A stretch of 64,000 nt of DNA from VAXT01 sp963698015. GTDB lineage: Bacteria; Actinomycetota; Thermoleophilia; Gaiellales; Gaiellaceae. The position numbers and the translations under genes are program-made. Location: the NCBI GenBank assembly GCA_963698015.1, contig OY969109.1, positions 2,356,001 through 2,420,000 of the forward strand, read 5' to 3'. Under the pieces are notes generated by a model. It saw nothing but the letters and a program-made list of their open reading frames with translations, had not been told where the DNA came from and searched no databases. This document shows, one piece after another, positions 46,569 through 54,827 of this stretch; positions within the stretch are counted from its first letter, which is position 1; each line of letters begins with the position of its first letter.

Positions 46569-47033
46569 CTAGTCCTCGCCGTCCCAGTAGTCGAGCATCG
46601 GCCCGGGCCGGCTGAGCAGGATCCGCTCCCCGTCGGCGCTTCGCGCCCCGACCTTCCCGCTGTCCGGGTACTCGACGATGTCCGGAGCGACCAGCGTCGA
46701 GAGCATCAGGATGCGGATCGGCGAGTCGGTCCGGTTCGTGACCTGATGGAAGCCCTCCTTCCCTCGGCGGAAGACCGCCACGTCACCTTCGCGCAGGTCC
46801 TGATCCCCGTCCGCGGTGCGCAGCGTGGGCTGGCCGCGCAGGACCAGGAGCCACTCCTCGTTCGCGTGGTGCGTGTGGTACGGGAAGAGCTTGTGGCCCG
46901 GCTCGAGCTCGTACATGCTGCCGCCGATCAGCTCGGCCTTCAGCCGGTGGCCGACCCAGACGTCCTTCGACCGCCAGCCGTCGCGCTCCTCGGTGCGGTC
47001 CCACTCGTCGCCGTGGAGGTTGAAGACGTCCAT
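46569..47033 (-). CDS. Cupin-domain protein
   Basis: 154 aa from ATG 47033, which overlaps the stop of bcp (ATGA). Cupin motif 1 is YHTHHANEEWLLVLRG (metal-binding His-x-His and Glu), motif 2 lies around FHQVTNRTDSP (His). Most small cupins bind Fe or Mn; the role of this one is undefined, but coupling with a peroxiredoxin suggests redox or sugar-nucleotide stress. The C-terminus RPGPMLDYWDGED is typical of a subgroup of stand-alone actinobacterial cupins. Confidence 0.82.
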   Translation of the reverse strand: MDVFNLHGDEWDRTEERDGWRSKDVWVGHRLKAELIGGSMYELEPGHKLFPYHTHHANEEWLLVLRGQPTLRTADGDQDLREGDVAVFRRGKEGFHQVTNRTDSPIRILMLSTLVAPDIVEYPDSGKVGARSADGERILLSRPGPMLDYWDGED

Positions 47034-47488
47034 CAGGGGAGCGCCGCGAGCACCTGCTGGGGATGGCCGTCCGGCTTCACGTTGTGCATCACCTTGGCGA
47101 TCTTCCCCTCGCTGTCGATCAGGAACGTCGAGCGCTTGACGCCCCAGTACGTCTTGCCGGCGAACTTCTTCTCGCCCCACACGCCGTACTTCTCGGCCAC
47201 CTCGTGCTCGGGGTCGGCCAGGAGCGTGAACGGGAGCGAGAACTTGTTCTTGAACTTCGCGTGCGACGCCTCGTCGTCCGGGCTGACGCCGAGGATGACC
47301 GCGCCGCGCTGCTCGAACTCGGAGTATGCATCCCGGAAGCCGGACGCCTCGGCCGTGCAGCCGGGGGTGTCGTCCTTCGGGTAGAAGTAGAGGACGACCG
47401 GCTTCCCCCGGAAGTCCGAGAGCTTGACGCGCTCGCCCGAGTCCGTGGCCAGCTCGAAATCCGGCGCCGGCTTGCCTTCTTCGATCAT
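47033..47488 (-). CDS. bcp: Bcp/PrxQ-type thioredoxin-dependent peroxiredoxin
   Basis: Reduces peroxides through the peroxidatic Cys in YFYPKDDTPGCTAEASGF (residues about 35-52). The second Cys five residues later found in many Bcp proteins is Ala here, so it is a 1-Cys type needing an external thiol. Total length 151 aa is standard. ATG 47488 follows TAGGGG-N6. The downstream cupin overlaps by 1-3 bp, forming a two-gene operon. Confidence 0.93.
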   Translation of the reverse strand: MIEEGKPAPDFELATDSGERVKLSDFRGKPVVLYFYPKDDTPGCTAEASGFRDAYSEFEQRGAVILGVSPDDEASHAKFKNKFSLPFTLLADPEHEVAEKYGVWGEKKFAGKTYWGVKRSTFLIDSEGKIAKVMHNVKPDGHPQQVLAALP

Positions 47489-47494
47489 CTGCGC

Positions 47495-47504
47495 CCCCTA
47501 GAGT
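47495..47504. promoter_or_regulatory. Overlapping divergent -10-like boxes between bcp and a membrane gene
   Basis: Minus-strand TAGGGG (47500-47495) lies 6 nt before the bcp ATG. Plus-strand TAGAGT (47499-47504) lies 10 nt before ATG 47515. They share the TA at 47499-47500. Weaker than the other divergent pairs because TAGGGG is a poor -10 and the plus spacing is longer. Confidence 0.4.
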
Positions 47505-47514
47505 TGACGGTTCG

Positions 47515-47868
47515 ATGCTAACTGCGCACCACACGGTTGCGTTCCTCGTGCTCGGGGTCACGGTGCTCTCCGCGCTCTGGGGCTGGATCGCCTACTTCCG
47601 CCGCGGGACCGCGGGCCCGACGCTCGCGCATCTCCTGACGCTCTGCCAGACGCTCCTAGTCGCCCAGGTCGGGCTCGGGCTGCTGCTGCTCTCGAGCGAT
47701 CACCGTGCCCCAGAGCAGCTCCACTACGCGTACGGGACGTTTGCGCTCCTCGCGGTGCTCAGCCCGTGGTTCTACGCGCCGAAGGAGCCGCGGAAGCGGC
47801 TCGCCTGGTTCTCGGGAGCGACACTCGTGGCGGCGGCGCTCGCCGTCCGCGCCTACACGACCGCCTGA
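47515..47868 (+). CDS. Four-helix integral membrane protein
   Basis: 117 aa, four hydrophobic segments (residues about 7-27, 37-58, 71-88, 94-113). Conserved-looking polar residues are limited: HH near the N-terminus, HYAYG in the third helix. Divergent from bcp and overlapping the next membrane-protein gene (TGATG). No family is certain; the pattern recalls cytochrome-b561-like or heme-exporter fragments, but the needed histidine spacing is not established. Confidence 0.65.
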   Translation: MLTAHHTVAFLVLGVTVLSALWGWIAYFRRGTAGPTLAHLLTLCQTLLVAQVGLGLLLLSSDHRAPEQLHYAYGTFALLAVLSPWFYAPKEPRKRLAWFSGATLVAAALAVRAYTTA

Positions 47869-48233
47869 TGTTCTCCCGGATGAACCCGACACTGCGCGGC
47901 TTCCTGATCGTGGCGCTGATCGCCCTCGTCGTGGTCGTGCTCAATCTCTACGTCGCGCTCGCCTCGCTGTACGTGATCGCGCAGATCGCGTTCTTCCTCG
48001 CGATCGCGTTCTTCATCTACCTGTTCTGGCGCGATCGGCGGGACGACATCGGGACGTGGCCGACGCGCGCGAAGTTCTCGTTCTACGGCGGAGCGCTCCT
48101 GATCGTGGTCGCGATCGGCGCGTTCATCCTCGACCGCCCGGCGGGCCTGCCTGCGCTCGCTTTCGTGCTCATCGTCGGCCTCTCAGGTTTCGCCATGTGG
48201 CGCACGTGGCGCGATCAGCACACGTACGGCTAA
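47868..48233 (+). CDS. Integral membrane protein, hypothetical
   Basis: 121 aa from ATG 47868 (TGATG overlap with the previous gene). Three or four hydrophobic segments: GFLIVALIALVVVVLNLYVALASLYVIAQIAFFLAIAFFIYLFW forms two adjacent helices, and two more follow after the RDRRDDIG loop. Extremely low content of charged residues within the helices. Co-transcribed with the previous gene. Function unknown. Confidence 0.7.
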   Translation: MFSRMNPTLRGFLIVALIALVVVVLNLYVALASLYVIAQIAFFLAIAFFIYLFWRDRRDDIGTWPTRAKFSFYGGALLIVVAIGAFILDRPAGLPALAFVLIVGLSGFAMWRTWRDQHTYG

Positions 48234-48264
48234 AGGAAATACTCGTCATCCTGCTCTAACGAGC

Positions 48265-48738
48265 ATGGACGAACGGGCAAGTGCTCTCGAGGAGCTGTAC
48301 CGGTCGCGGTATCGCGGGTTCCTCAACGTGCTCGCGACGGTGACGCGCGACTGGGAGAGCGCACACGACGCCGTTCAGGAGACCTTCGCGCGAGCCTATG
48401 CGGCTCGGCGGAGCTGGCGTGCCGAGAGCGCGCTCGAGACGTGGGTGTGGCGCATCGCGCTCCGGACCGCGCTCGGCTTTCGGCGCGATCTCGAGCACGC
48501 GTCCTTGAACGGCTCGTTCGATCCCGGCCTGCCGGACCCCGATAGCGATCCGACCCTGGCCGACGCGATCAGAGCGTTGCCGCCAAGGCGACGACTGGTC
48601 GTGTTCCTCAGGTACTTCGCGGACCTGCCGTACGCGGAGATCGCGCGGATCTGTGGGACGAGTGAGGGCACGGTGGCTGCCACGCTCGCGCAGGCGCACG
48701 ACGCCCTTCTCGAGACATTCACGGAGGAGTCGAGATGA
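48265..48738 (+). CDS. ECF-type RNA polymerase sigma factor
   Basis: 157 aa. Region 2 reads LYRSRYRGFLNVLATVTRDWESAHDAVQETFARAYAARRSW (the DAVQETF motif is the -10 binding hallmark). Region 4 reads LPPRRRLVVFLRYFADLPYAEIARICGTSEGTVAATLAQAHDAL with the helix-turn-helix. ATG 48265 follows TAACGA. Its stop overlaps the next gene (ATGA), which encodes a membrane protein, the typical layout of a sigma/anti-sigma pair. Confidence 0.92.
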   Translation: MDERASALEELYRSRYRGFLNVLATVTRDWESAHDAVQETFARAYAARRSWRAESALETWVWRIALRTALGFRRDLEHASLNGSFDPGLPDPDSDPTLADAIRALPPRRRLVVFLRYFADLPYAEIARICGTSEGTVAATLAQAHDALLETFTEESR

Positions 48739-49955
48739 CCGACGAGCTGTACGAACGATTCGCCGAGGTGGGCCGCGCTGGAGAACCGGACTGGGGCGAC
48801 GTCGTCCGTCGAGCAGGCAGGCGGAACCGTCGCAGACGCGTGACACTCGCTGCGTGTCTAGTCGCAGTGGCGGCACTGGTCGTGCCCACGGCCGTCGCAC
48901 TTCGTGGATCGGTGGTCGACTTCTTCGCGAGCGAACCGGCGCCGAAGCCGGTCGTGCTCGACTTTGCCAGTCTCGACGCCGGGGCTCCGGCCGGTATGGA
49001 GACGGGAGTCATTGCCGAGCAGACGCGCGCCGTGGTCCGTAAGCGCCTGGCCAACGGCCGGGTATTGACGGTCTGGGTTGCGCCGACGAAAAAGGGCGGC
49101 TTCTGCGCGCTCTACGGACACGCCGGCGGGTGCCATCCCCCGCACTTCATCCCGGTCGAGCACGGCGTCTCGATTCAGGGGCCAATCGCGAACGGCGTGA
49201 TTCGTGGCGGACCGGTTCTGGTCTCGGGCTCGGTGCAGCTACTCGATGCCGCGACGATCGAGCTTCGCTACGAGAAGGGCGACTCGGATCGCGAGCGGCT
49301 GATATGGGTCTCCCCACCGATCGACGCCGGATTTTTCGTCTTCGACGTGGGCAGTGATCACTGGAACGGGAACCGGCCGAGAGAGCTCGCGTTGCTTGAT
49401 GCCGCCGGAGGGGTTCTCCGCCGCGAGCCCGTGCATTTCGTGCTGCCTCCCGCCATGCGCCAAGACGGAACTCCGGCAGACGCTCTGCTGGACGAGGCGA
49501 GGAAGCTCATCTCGGTCGACACTCACACAGGCGTCGAGGCTGCGCTCTGGGTTGCTCCGACCGCAGACGGGCGCACGTGCCACTGGCTCCGATACGGCCC
49601 AGGCGGCTTCGGAGGCGGATGTTCGGAGAAGCAGCTCCCTCAGCGCTTCGGCCTGGGTCGCTCGCAAGGCAAGAACGTCGTCCTGCTCTGGGGCGGGCCG
49701 CTGCGACAGGACATCCGAGAGGTCGAGATTCGCTACGAAGACGGCGAGCGGGCCGATGTGAAGGCGATCGAGGGGATGGTCCTGTACGAAATTCCGGCTG
49801 CGCACTTCCCACGCGGGCATCGTCCGCTCCTGCTGGTCGCTCGCGACGCCGAAGGTCGAGACATTGCGCAACAGACGATCCCGACCAAGGACCCAGGCTC
49901 GTATCCGTGCAAGACCCCGGTGCCGATCGGGGCAGGCGTGAAGGCCTGTCCCTAG
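48735..49955 (+). CDS. Membrane-anchored partner of the ECF sigma factor (putative anti-sigma factor)
   Basis: 406 aa, overlapping the sigma gene by 4 bp. Residues 1-35 are cytoplasmic and charged (DELYERFAEVGRAGEPDWGDVVRRAGRR), followed by one helix (VTLAACLVAVAALVVPTAVAL). The remaining 350 residues are extracellular and contain two related beta-rich modules, each with a CxxYG/CxWLRYG-like segment (GGFCALYGHAGGCHPP and RTCHWLRYGPGGFGGGC). No zinc anti-sigma HxxxCxxC motif is present in the cytoplasmic part, so the anti-sigma role rests on gene position and topology. The external domain is a plausible stress sensor. Confidence 0.6.
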   Translation: MTDELYERFAEVGRAGEPDWGDVVRRAGRRNRRRRVTLAACLVAVAALVVPTAVALRGSVVDFFASEPAPKPVVLDFASLDAGAPAGMETGVIAEQTRAVVRKRLANGRVLTVWVAPTKKGGFCALYGHAGGCHPPHFIPVEHGVSIQGPIANGVIRGGPVLVSGSVQLLDAATIELRYEKGDSDRERLIWVSPPIDAGFFVFDVGSDHWNGNRPRELALLDAAGGVLRREPVHFVLPPAMRQDGTPADALLDEARKLISVDTHTGVEAALWVAPTADGRTCHWLRYGPGGFGGGCSEKQLPQRFGLGRSQGKNVVLLWGGPLRQDIREVEIRYEDGERADVKAIEGMVLYEIPAAHFPRGHRPLLLVARDAEGRDIAQQTIPTKDPGSYPCKTPVPIGAGVKACP

Positions 49956-50645
49956 TTAGGCCTCGACGCGTGTCGCGGCGCCGTCGAGCGCGTCCAGGGC
50001 GGCGCGAATCGGGACGTGCTGGCCGACGAAGATCGGCGTGTCCCGTTCCGTGTAGCGGCTCGCCTCGCTCTCGCGGAGCGTCAGCATCAGGTGCATGAAG
50101 TCGGACGGCTCCTCGCACTCGAACGCCGTCATGAACTCCTGGTCGTCGATCCCGAACGAGTACGTCGTGTGGTTGACGATCGTCCGGAACTCGTGGCCGA
50201 CCCGCATGTGCTCGTCCATCGCGCGCTGGCGGTCCTCCGGCGGCAGCGAGTACCAGGAGCGCAACTTCACGAACGGGTAGACGACGAGGTACGGCGAGCC
50301 CTTCGGCACGACCTTCCTCGGCTTGCGCGCCCGCGTGTACTCGGACGCCTTCGTCGTCGCGAGGTACGAGTAGGGCGTCTCGAGCCAGCCTGCGAGCGGC
50401 GTGCCGTTGAGCGCGGCGCCGAGCTCGCCGAGGTCCTCGTAGCGCTCGGTGATCTTCCAGAGGAAGAGGTCGCTGTCCGGCCGGACGCCGGTGACCGTGT
50501 ACGCGCGGAGCGAGACCATGCGTCCGGCCCAGTCCTCGATCACCTCGGCGAACGCGTCCTTGCCGGCGATGCGCTCCTCGACGGGCAGGCGCCGCCAGGC
50601 CGGGTCGACCCGGAAGAACTGATACGCGACGTACTGGCCCTCCAC
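49956..50645 (-). CDS. Coproheme decarboxylase (HemQ/ChdC, chlorite-dismutase family)
   Basis: 229 aa. Catalyses conversion of coproheme to heme b, the last step of the coproporphyrin-dependent pathway of monoderm bacteria. Signatures: VYPFVKLRSWYSLPPEDRQRAMDEHMRVGHEF (catalytic Tyr candidate and proximal His in GHEF), FGIDDQEFMTAFECEEPSDFMHLM, and RYTERDTPIFVGQHV at the C-terminus. GTG 50645. No other heme genes are nearby. Preceded by a secreted glycosidase-like gene only 10 bp upstream. Confidence 0.9.
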   Translation of the reverse strand: MEGQYVAYQFFRVDPAWRRLPVEERIAGKDAFAEVIEDWAGRMVSLRAYTVTGVRPDSDLFLWKITERYEDLGELGAALNGTPLAGWLETPYSYLATTKASEYTRARKPRKVVPKGSPYLVVYPFVKLRSWYSLPPEDRQRAMDEHMRVGHEFRTIVNHTTYSFGIDDQEFMTAFECEEPSDFMHLMLTLRESEASRYTERDTPIFVGQHVPIRAALDALDGAATRVEA

Positions 50646-50655
50646 AACCTGAATC

Positions 50656-51816
50656 TTACGAACAGTCGGCGAGCTTCCCGGCGCGCGCCTTCTTCGCGGC
50701 CGAGGCGATCGCGTCGAGGCTCGACTTCGACTTCGTGTCCGTGTAGTAGGGGCCCGACTGCCAGCGGTTGAGGTCGGCCTCGTCGAAGAGGTGGAAGATG
50801 TAGACGGCGATCACGTTCGGCTGGCAGGCGGCGAGCTCGAACGCCTGCTTGTAGTACTCCGCCTGGGTCTGCTCCGGAACCGCGTCCTGCCCCAGCGGCG
50901 AGTCGACGTTCGTGTACGAGCCGAGGGCGCTCGGTGGGATCAGCGACTGGACGCCGAACTCCGTGTACGCGATCGGGAGCTTCGAGCCGGCCTGGGCGGT
51001 GCCGTCGAAGGCCTCGCCGAGGAGCGCCACCAGCTTGTCGTAGTCGCCGAATCCGAGCGACGTGCCCGTGTGCGGCTGCCCGGGCGGGATCGCGGAGCGC
51101 GTCTGGTACGGGTGGAGCGCGAAGACGTCCATGATCGGCTTCGTCCGGCCGCTGGCTCGATAGGCCGTGCCCATGTCGCGGATGAACTGGGTGGGCGAGT
51201 GCGTCGGCCGCGGCGAAGCAGCATCCTCGAAGCCGCGCGGCGCGAGGTTGCCGCCGTAGACCTTGATCCTCGGCGAGACGGCCTTCAGCGCGTCGTACGT
51301 GTGCGCGAGGAGCGACGTGTAGGCCGGTGCGGCGATGTCCTGGCCGTCCGCGTACTGGTAGAGCCAGAAGGTGTTGAGGTTCGGCTCGTTCCAGACCGCG
51401 AACCCGTCGGCCGAGGGCAGATCCCTCGCGAGCGTGGCCATGAACGCGGCGTACTGGGTCTGCTGCGCGTCGGTCATCGGCGCGTACCGGGGCCTCGCCG
51501 CGTACACCGTGATCAGGAGCTGGAGACCCTGGCTCTGGGTGGCGTGCGCGACGTTGCGGAGGATCTGCAGCTCGCCGGGGTCGGGCTGCGTCTGGTCGGG
51601 CGCCCACGCGGTCGTGATGTTGAGCGCGCTGAATCCGGCGCGGCTCGCGAACGCGACGCGCTCGTCGGCCAGCTTGGGGTCGGGCCACTTCACAGCGTCC
51701 TCGAGCGCACCGACGGTGATCGGGTGTCCGTGGTCGACCGAGCGCAGGAAGAGCGCCCAGGCGCCGGCCGCGAGCGCCAGGGCGAGCACGACGGCGAGAA
51801 GCAGCACCCTGATCAT
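50656..51816 (-). CDS. Exported glycoside-hydrolase-like protein (clan A type)
   Basis: 386 aa from ATG 51816 (MIRVLLLAVVLALALAAGAWALFL signal/anchor); the longer frame to 51888 runs through the uvrC promoter. A TIM-barrel with an acid/base candidate in FAVWNEPNLNTFW (NEP motif after strand 4) and a nucleophile candidate in IAYTEFGVQS, as in GH39/GH5-like enzymes. A related but longer protein is encoded at 58392-59852. A -10 box, TAGGGT, lies 7 nt upstream and overlaps that of uvrC. Confidence 0.75.
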   Translation of the reverse strand: MIRVLLLAVVLALALAAGAWALFLRSVDHGHPITVGALEDAVKWPDPKLADERVAFASRAGFSALNITTAWAPDQTQPDPGELQILRNVAHATQSQGLQLLITVYAARPRYAPMTDAQQTQYAAFMATLARDLPSADGFAVWNEPNLNTFWLYQYADGQDIAAPAYTSLLAHTYDALKAVSPRIKVYGGNLAPRGFEDAASPRPTHSPTQFIRDMGTAYRASGRTKPIMDVFALHPYQTRSAIPPGQPHTGTSLGFGDYDKLVALLGEAFDGTAQAGSKLPIAYTEFGVQSLIPPSALGSYTNVDSPLGQDAVPEQTQAEYYKQAFELAACQPNVIAVYIFHLFDEADLNRWQSGPYYTDTKSKSSLDAIASAAKKARAGKLADCS

Positions 51817-51822
51817 CGGCAC

Positions 51823-51829
51823 TACCCTA
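51823..51829. promoter_or_regulatory. Overlapping divergent -10 boxes, TACCCT/TAGGGT
   Basis: Plus TACCCT (51823-51828) is 7 nt before ATG 51836 of uvrC; minus TAGGGT (51829-51824) is 7 nt before ATG 51816 of the glycosidase-like gene. Only 19 bp separate the two start codons, leaving no space for ribosome sites. Confidence 0.55.
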
Positions 51830-51835
51830 GATTCC

Positions 51836-53695
51836 ATGGCGCGCAGAGTCCCGAAACTCGAGGACAAGCTGAAGGCACTCCCGGCCAAGCCGGGCGTCTA
51901 CCTGTTCCGCGACGCGCGCGGCGAGGTGCTCTACATCGGCAAGGCGAAGTCCCTGCGGCCGCGGGTGCGGAGCTACTTCCAGGCCGGCGCGGACACGCGG
52001 ACGGCGATCGCGCAGCTGCCCGAGCGCGTCGCCGACCTCGAGGTGATCGTGACCGACACCGAGGTCGAGGCGCTCCACCTCGAGCAGAACCTCGTCAAGC
52101 GCCACCGGCCGCCGTTCAACGTGCGGCTGCGCGACGACAAGTCGTTCCCGTACATCGCGGTGACCGTCGAGGACGAGTACCCGCGGGTCATGTTCACGCG
52201 TGAGCGGCACCGGCGCGGTGTCGTCTACTTCGGCCCGTACGCGAACGCGAAGAAGGTGCGCGAGACGCTGGACGTGCTCAACCGGGTCTTTCCCTACCGG
52301 CCGTGCGAGGGTCCGCAGCCCGGGCGACACTCGGGGATTCCGTGTCTCGACTACCACATCGAGCGCTGCCTGGCGCCGTGCGTGGGGTACGTGTCCAAGG
52401 AGGACTACCGGCGCGTGATCGACGGCGTGATCGAGTTCCTGTCCGGTGAGACGCGGCCGATCCTGCGCGAGCTCGAGGAGAAGATGCGCCAGGCGGCCGA
52501 GGAGGAGCGCTTCGAGGAGGCGGCCCGCTACCGGAACCGTCTCTTCTCGGTGCGGCACCTGGCCGAGCGGCAGGCGGCGGACAAGCGGGCGGTGGGCACG
52601 ATCGACGTGATCGGGATCGCGGCAGAGGACGACCGAGCGGCCGTCCAGGTCTTCCCGCTGCGCGACGGGAAGCTGATCGACCGCTACAGCTTCCACCTCG
52701 AGAACGCCGAGGGGCACGACCTGCCGACGATGCTCGAGGCGTTCATCCTCGAGTACTACGGCTCTGCGCCGAGCGTGCCGCCGCAGGTCGTCGTGCCGCG
52801 CAGGATCGGGGACACGGCTCCGCTGGCGGAGTTCCTGACGGCTCGGCGCGGGTCGCGGGTCGAGGTGCGCGCGGCCGAGCGCGGGGAGAAGCGGCGGCTT
52901 CAGGAGCTCGCGACCCAGAACGCGCGGGTGGCGCTCGCCTCGGACGCGGTTGCCGCAGAGCAGACGCGGTTGCGGCGCGTGGAGGCGCTCGAGGAGCTCC
53001 GCGAGGCACTCAACCTCGAGGCGCTGCCGCTGCGGATCGAGTGCTACGACATCTCGAACATCCAGGAGTCCTCGGCGGTCGGCTCGATGGTCGTCTTCCA
53101 GGACGCGGTCGCGAAGAAGGCGCACTACCGGAAGTTCGGGATCAAGGGGGCCGCGGGACAGGACGACTTCGCGGCGCTCGCGGAGGTCGTCTCGCGGCGG
53201 TTCGCCCGCATGCGCGACGTGGCGGACGAGGAGTACGACGAGTCGTTCTCGGCGACACCGAATCTCGTTGTCGTCGACGGAGGCAAGGGGCAGCTGTCGG
53301 CCGTGCTGGCCGCAATGCAGGCGTTCGACCTGCCCCGCGTGGCGGTGATCTCGCTCGCCAAGCGGGAGGAGGAGGTGTTCGTGCCAGACCGCCCGGAGCC
53401 GATCGTGCTCGACCGGCACTCTGCGGGGCTCCAGCTGCTGCAGCGGATCCGCGACGAGGCGCATCGCTTCGCGCTCGGGTTCCACCGGCAGCGGCGCGAC
53501 TCGAAGGCGAGGGAGTCGATCTTCGACACGCTCCAGGGCGTCGGCCCCGCCCGTCGTCGCGCCCTGCTTCAGCACTTCGGCTCGGCCGAGCGCTTCCTCG
53601 CCGCGAGCCAGGAAGAGCTCGAGGGCGTGCCTGGGATCCCCGAGAAGACGGCGCGCTCGATCTACGCGCAGCTACACAAAGCAGGCCGCGCCTGA
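51836..53695 (+). CDS. uvrC: Excinuclease ABC subunit C
   Basis: Nucleotide-excision repair nuclease, 619 aa. N-terminal GIY-YIG nuclease (PGVYLFRDARGEVLYIGKAKSLRPRVRSYF, residues 19-49), Cys-rich link (GIPCLDYHIERCLAPC), UvrBC-interaction segment (EEKMRQAAEEERFEEAARYRNRL), RNase-H-like C-terminal nuclease (IECYDISNIQESSAVGSMVVF and VVDGGKGQLSAVL) and tandem HhH (GVGPARRRALLQHFGS). The frame is open further upstream but antisense to the glycosidase gene. ATG 51836 is set by TACCCT-N7. Confidence 0.96.
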   Translation: MARRVPKLEDKLKALPAKPGVYLFRDARGEVLYIGKAKSLRPRVRSYFQAGADTRTAIAQLPERVADLEVIVTDTEVEALHLEQNLVKRHRPPFNVRLRDDKSFPYIAVTVEDEYPRVMFTRERHRRGVVYFGPYANAKKVRETLDVLNRVFPYRPCEGPQPGRHSGIPCLDYHIERCLAPCVGYVSKEDYRRVIDGVIEFLSGETRPILRELEEKMRQAAEEERFEEAARYRNRLFSVRHLAERQAADKRAVGTIDVIGIAAEDDRAAVQVFPLRDGKLIDRYSFHLENAEGHDLPTMLEAFILEYYGSAPSVPPQVVVPRRIGDTAPLAEFLTARRGSRVEVRAAERGEKRRLQELATQNARVALASDAVAAEQTRLRRVEALEELREALNLEALPLRIECYDISNIQESSAVGSMVVFQDAVAKKAHYRKFGIKGAAGQDDFAALAEVVSRRFARMRDVADEEYDESFSATPNLVVVDGGKGQLSAVLAAMQAFDLPRVAVISLAKREEEVFVPDRPEPIVLDRHSAGLQLLQRIRDEAHRFALGFHRQRRDSKARESIFDTLQGVGPARRRALLQHFGSAERFLAASQEELEGVPGIPEKTARSIYAQLHKAGRA

Positions 53696-53697
53696 CC

Positions 53698-53826
53698 GGG
53701 GTCAGACCCCGTCACAAGTCGTCCACAGGATTTCTTGGCCCGAGCCCGCTTTCAAGCCGCGTCGCCGGCCTAGCGGTCGAAGTTCTGTGACAGAGACGGC
53801 ACGCTTTCGGAGCGGGGTCTGACCCC
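53698..53826. repeat. Mini inverted-repeat element, copy B (GGGGTCAGACCCC ends)
   Basis: 129 bp bounded by GGGGTCAGACCCC (53698-53710) and GGGGTCTGACCCC (53814-53826), matching copy A at 1076-1191. It begins 2 bp after the uvrC stop. An inner pair, GTCACA and TGTGAC, extends the inverted repeat, so the transcript could fold back on itself. No ORF. Confidence 0.8.
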
Positions 53827-53862
53827 GGCTCGTCTGGCGCCGGCGGCTGCTGTCGGGAACGC

Positions 53863-54795
53863 TCAGCGAGTATCTGGGTGGGTCGAAGTCGTAGCCGTGT
53901 GCTGGCGCCAGTGGACGGTTCGCAGCGTGATGAAGAGCGCCGCGAAACCGAGTGCCATGTTGACGGCGATCAACGTGATCCGCATTCCGACGCTGAATGC
54001 AAGGAGCGCGGTCCTCGTCGCCTGGTCGCGGAGCAGGTAGAGCAGGAACGCCTGCTCGGTCCCGATCCCGGACGGGCTGATCGGCAGGAGCGACGCGAGC
54101 CCGGCCGACACCTGGACAAGGAGAGCGTTCTCGAAGGTAACGGGAAGTCCGAACGCGCTCAGGAAGAAGAGGACGGCCACGAACCGGAGCGTCCAGTCGA
54201 CTCCCTGCCAGAGGGCGACGAAGCGGAAGTACGCGCGCCGGTCCTTCAGGATCGCGAAGCCCTGGGCGAGGCGCCGCCGGAAGCTGCCGATCTGCTCGGC
54301 GAACCAGAGCACGACGACGAGCGCGACGACGAACACGACTGCGATCACCTTCAGGAATGTGCCCGGGTTGTGGAATGCCCAGCCGAAGTCGAAGGACGGC
54401 CCGAGCACCTTCGGCAGCTGCCCGGTCACGGCCGCCCAGATCACGAGACACGTCGCGACGACGAAGTCGAACAGGCTGAGCAGGACGAGGGTCGAGGCGA
54501 TCGTCGCGTAGCTGCTGCCCTCGACGCTGCGCTTCGCGAGCACGACGCGGACGGCGTCGCCGCCACGCGCCGGGATGATCGCGTTGACCCCGACTCCGGC
54601 GAACACGGCTGCGACGATCGAGCGCCAGCGCACGCTGGCCCGCGGGTACGCGCCCTTGATGATGTTCCGCCACGCGCGGCTGACGGCGAGCAGGCGGAGG
54701 ACGTGGAAGCAGATGCCGAGGCAGAGAGCGCCCCAGCCGAGATCCCCGAGCCGGTCCCGGAAGACCTCAGTCGCGTTCCAGATCGCGTCGAGCAG
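53863..54795 (-). CDS. Lysylphosphatidylglycerol-synthase-like (UPF0104) transmembrane protein
   Basis: About 310 aa, seven to eight helices, resembling the flippase-like half of MprF (UPF0104/LPG_synthase_TM): VNAIIPARGGDAVRVVLAKR after the first helices and SPSGIGTEQAFLLYLL in the C-terminal half. GTG 54633 is internal: the upstream frame encodes ICFHVLRLLAVSRAWRNIIKGAYPRASVRW, which belongs to the family. No ATG/GTG/TTG exists between there and the in-frame TAG at 54801-54799, so CTG 54795 is the best start. The gene may otherwise be 5'-truncated. Confidence 0.7.
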   Translation of the reverse strand: MLDAIWNATEVFRDRLGDLGWGALCLGICFHVLRLLAVSRAWRNIIKGAYPRASVRWRSIVAAVFAGVGVNAIIPARGGDAVRVVLAKRSVEGSSYATIASTLVLLSLFDFVVATCLVIWAAVTGQLPKVLGPSFDFGWAFHNPGTFLKVIAVVFVVALVVVLWFAEQIGSFRRRLAQGFAILKDRRAYFRFVALWQGVDWTLRFVAVLFFLSAFGLPVTFENALLVQVSAGLASLLPISPSGIGTEQAFLLYLLRDQATRTALLAFSVGMRITLIAVNMALGFAALFITLRTVHWRQHTATTSTHPDTR

Positions 54796-54827
54796 CTTCT
54801 ACCGGCGCTACGGAGGCGGCGTCGGTC

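Noticed and set aside
51371..51835. N-terminal extension of UvrC
   Set aside because: It is antisense to the glycosidase-like gene, and the GIY-YIG domain begins just after ATG 51836.
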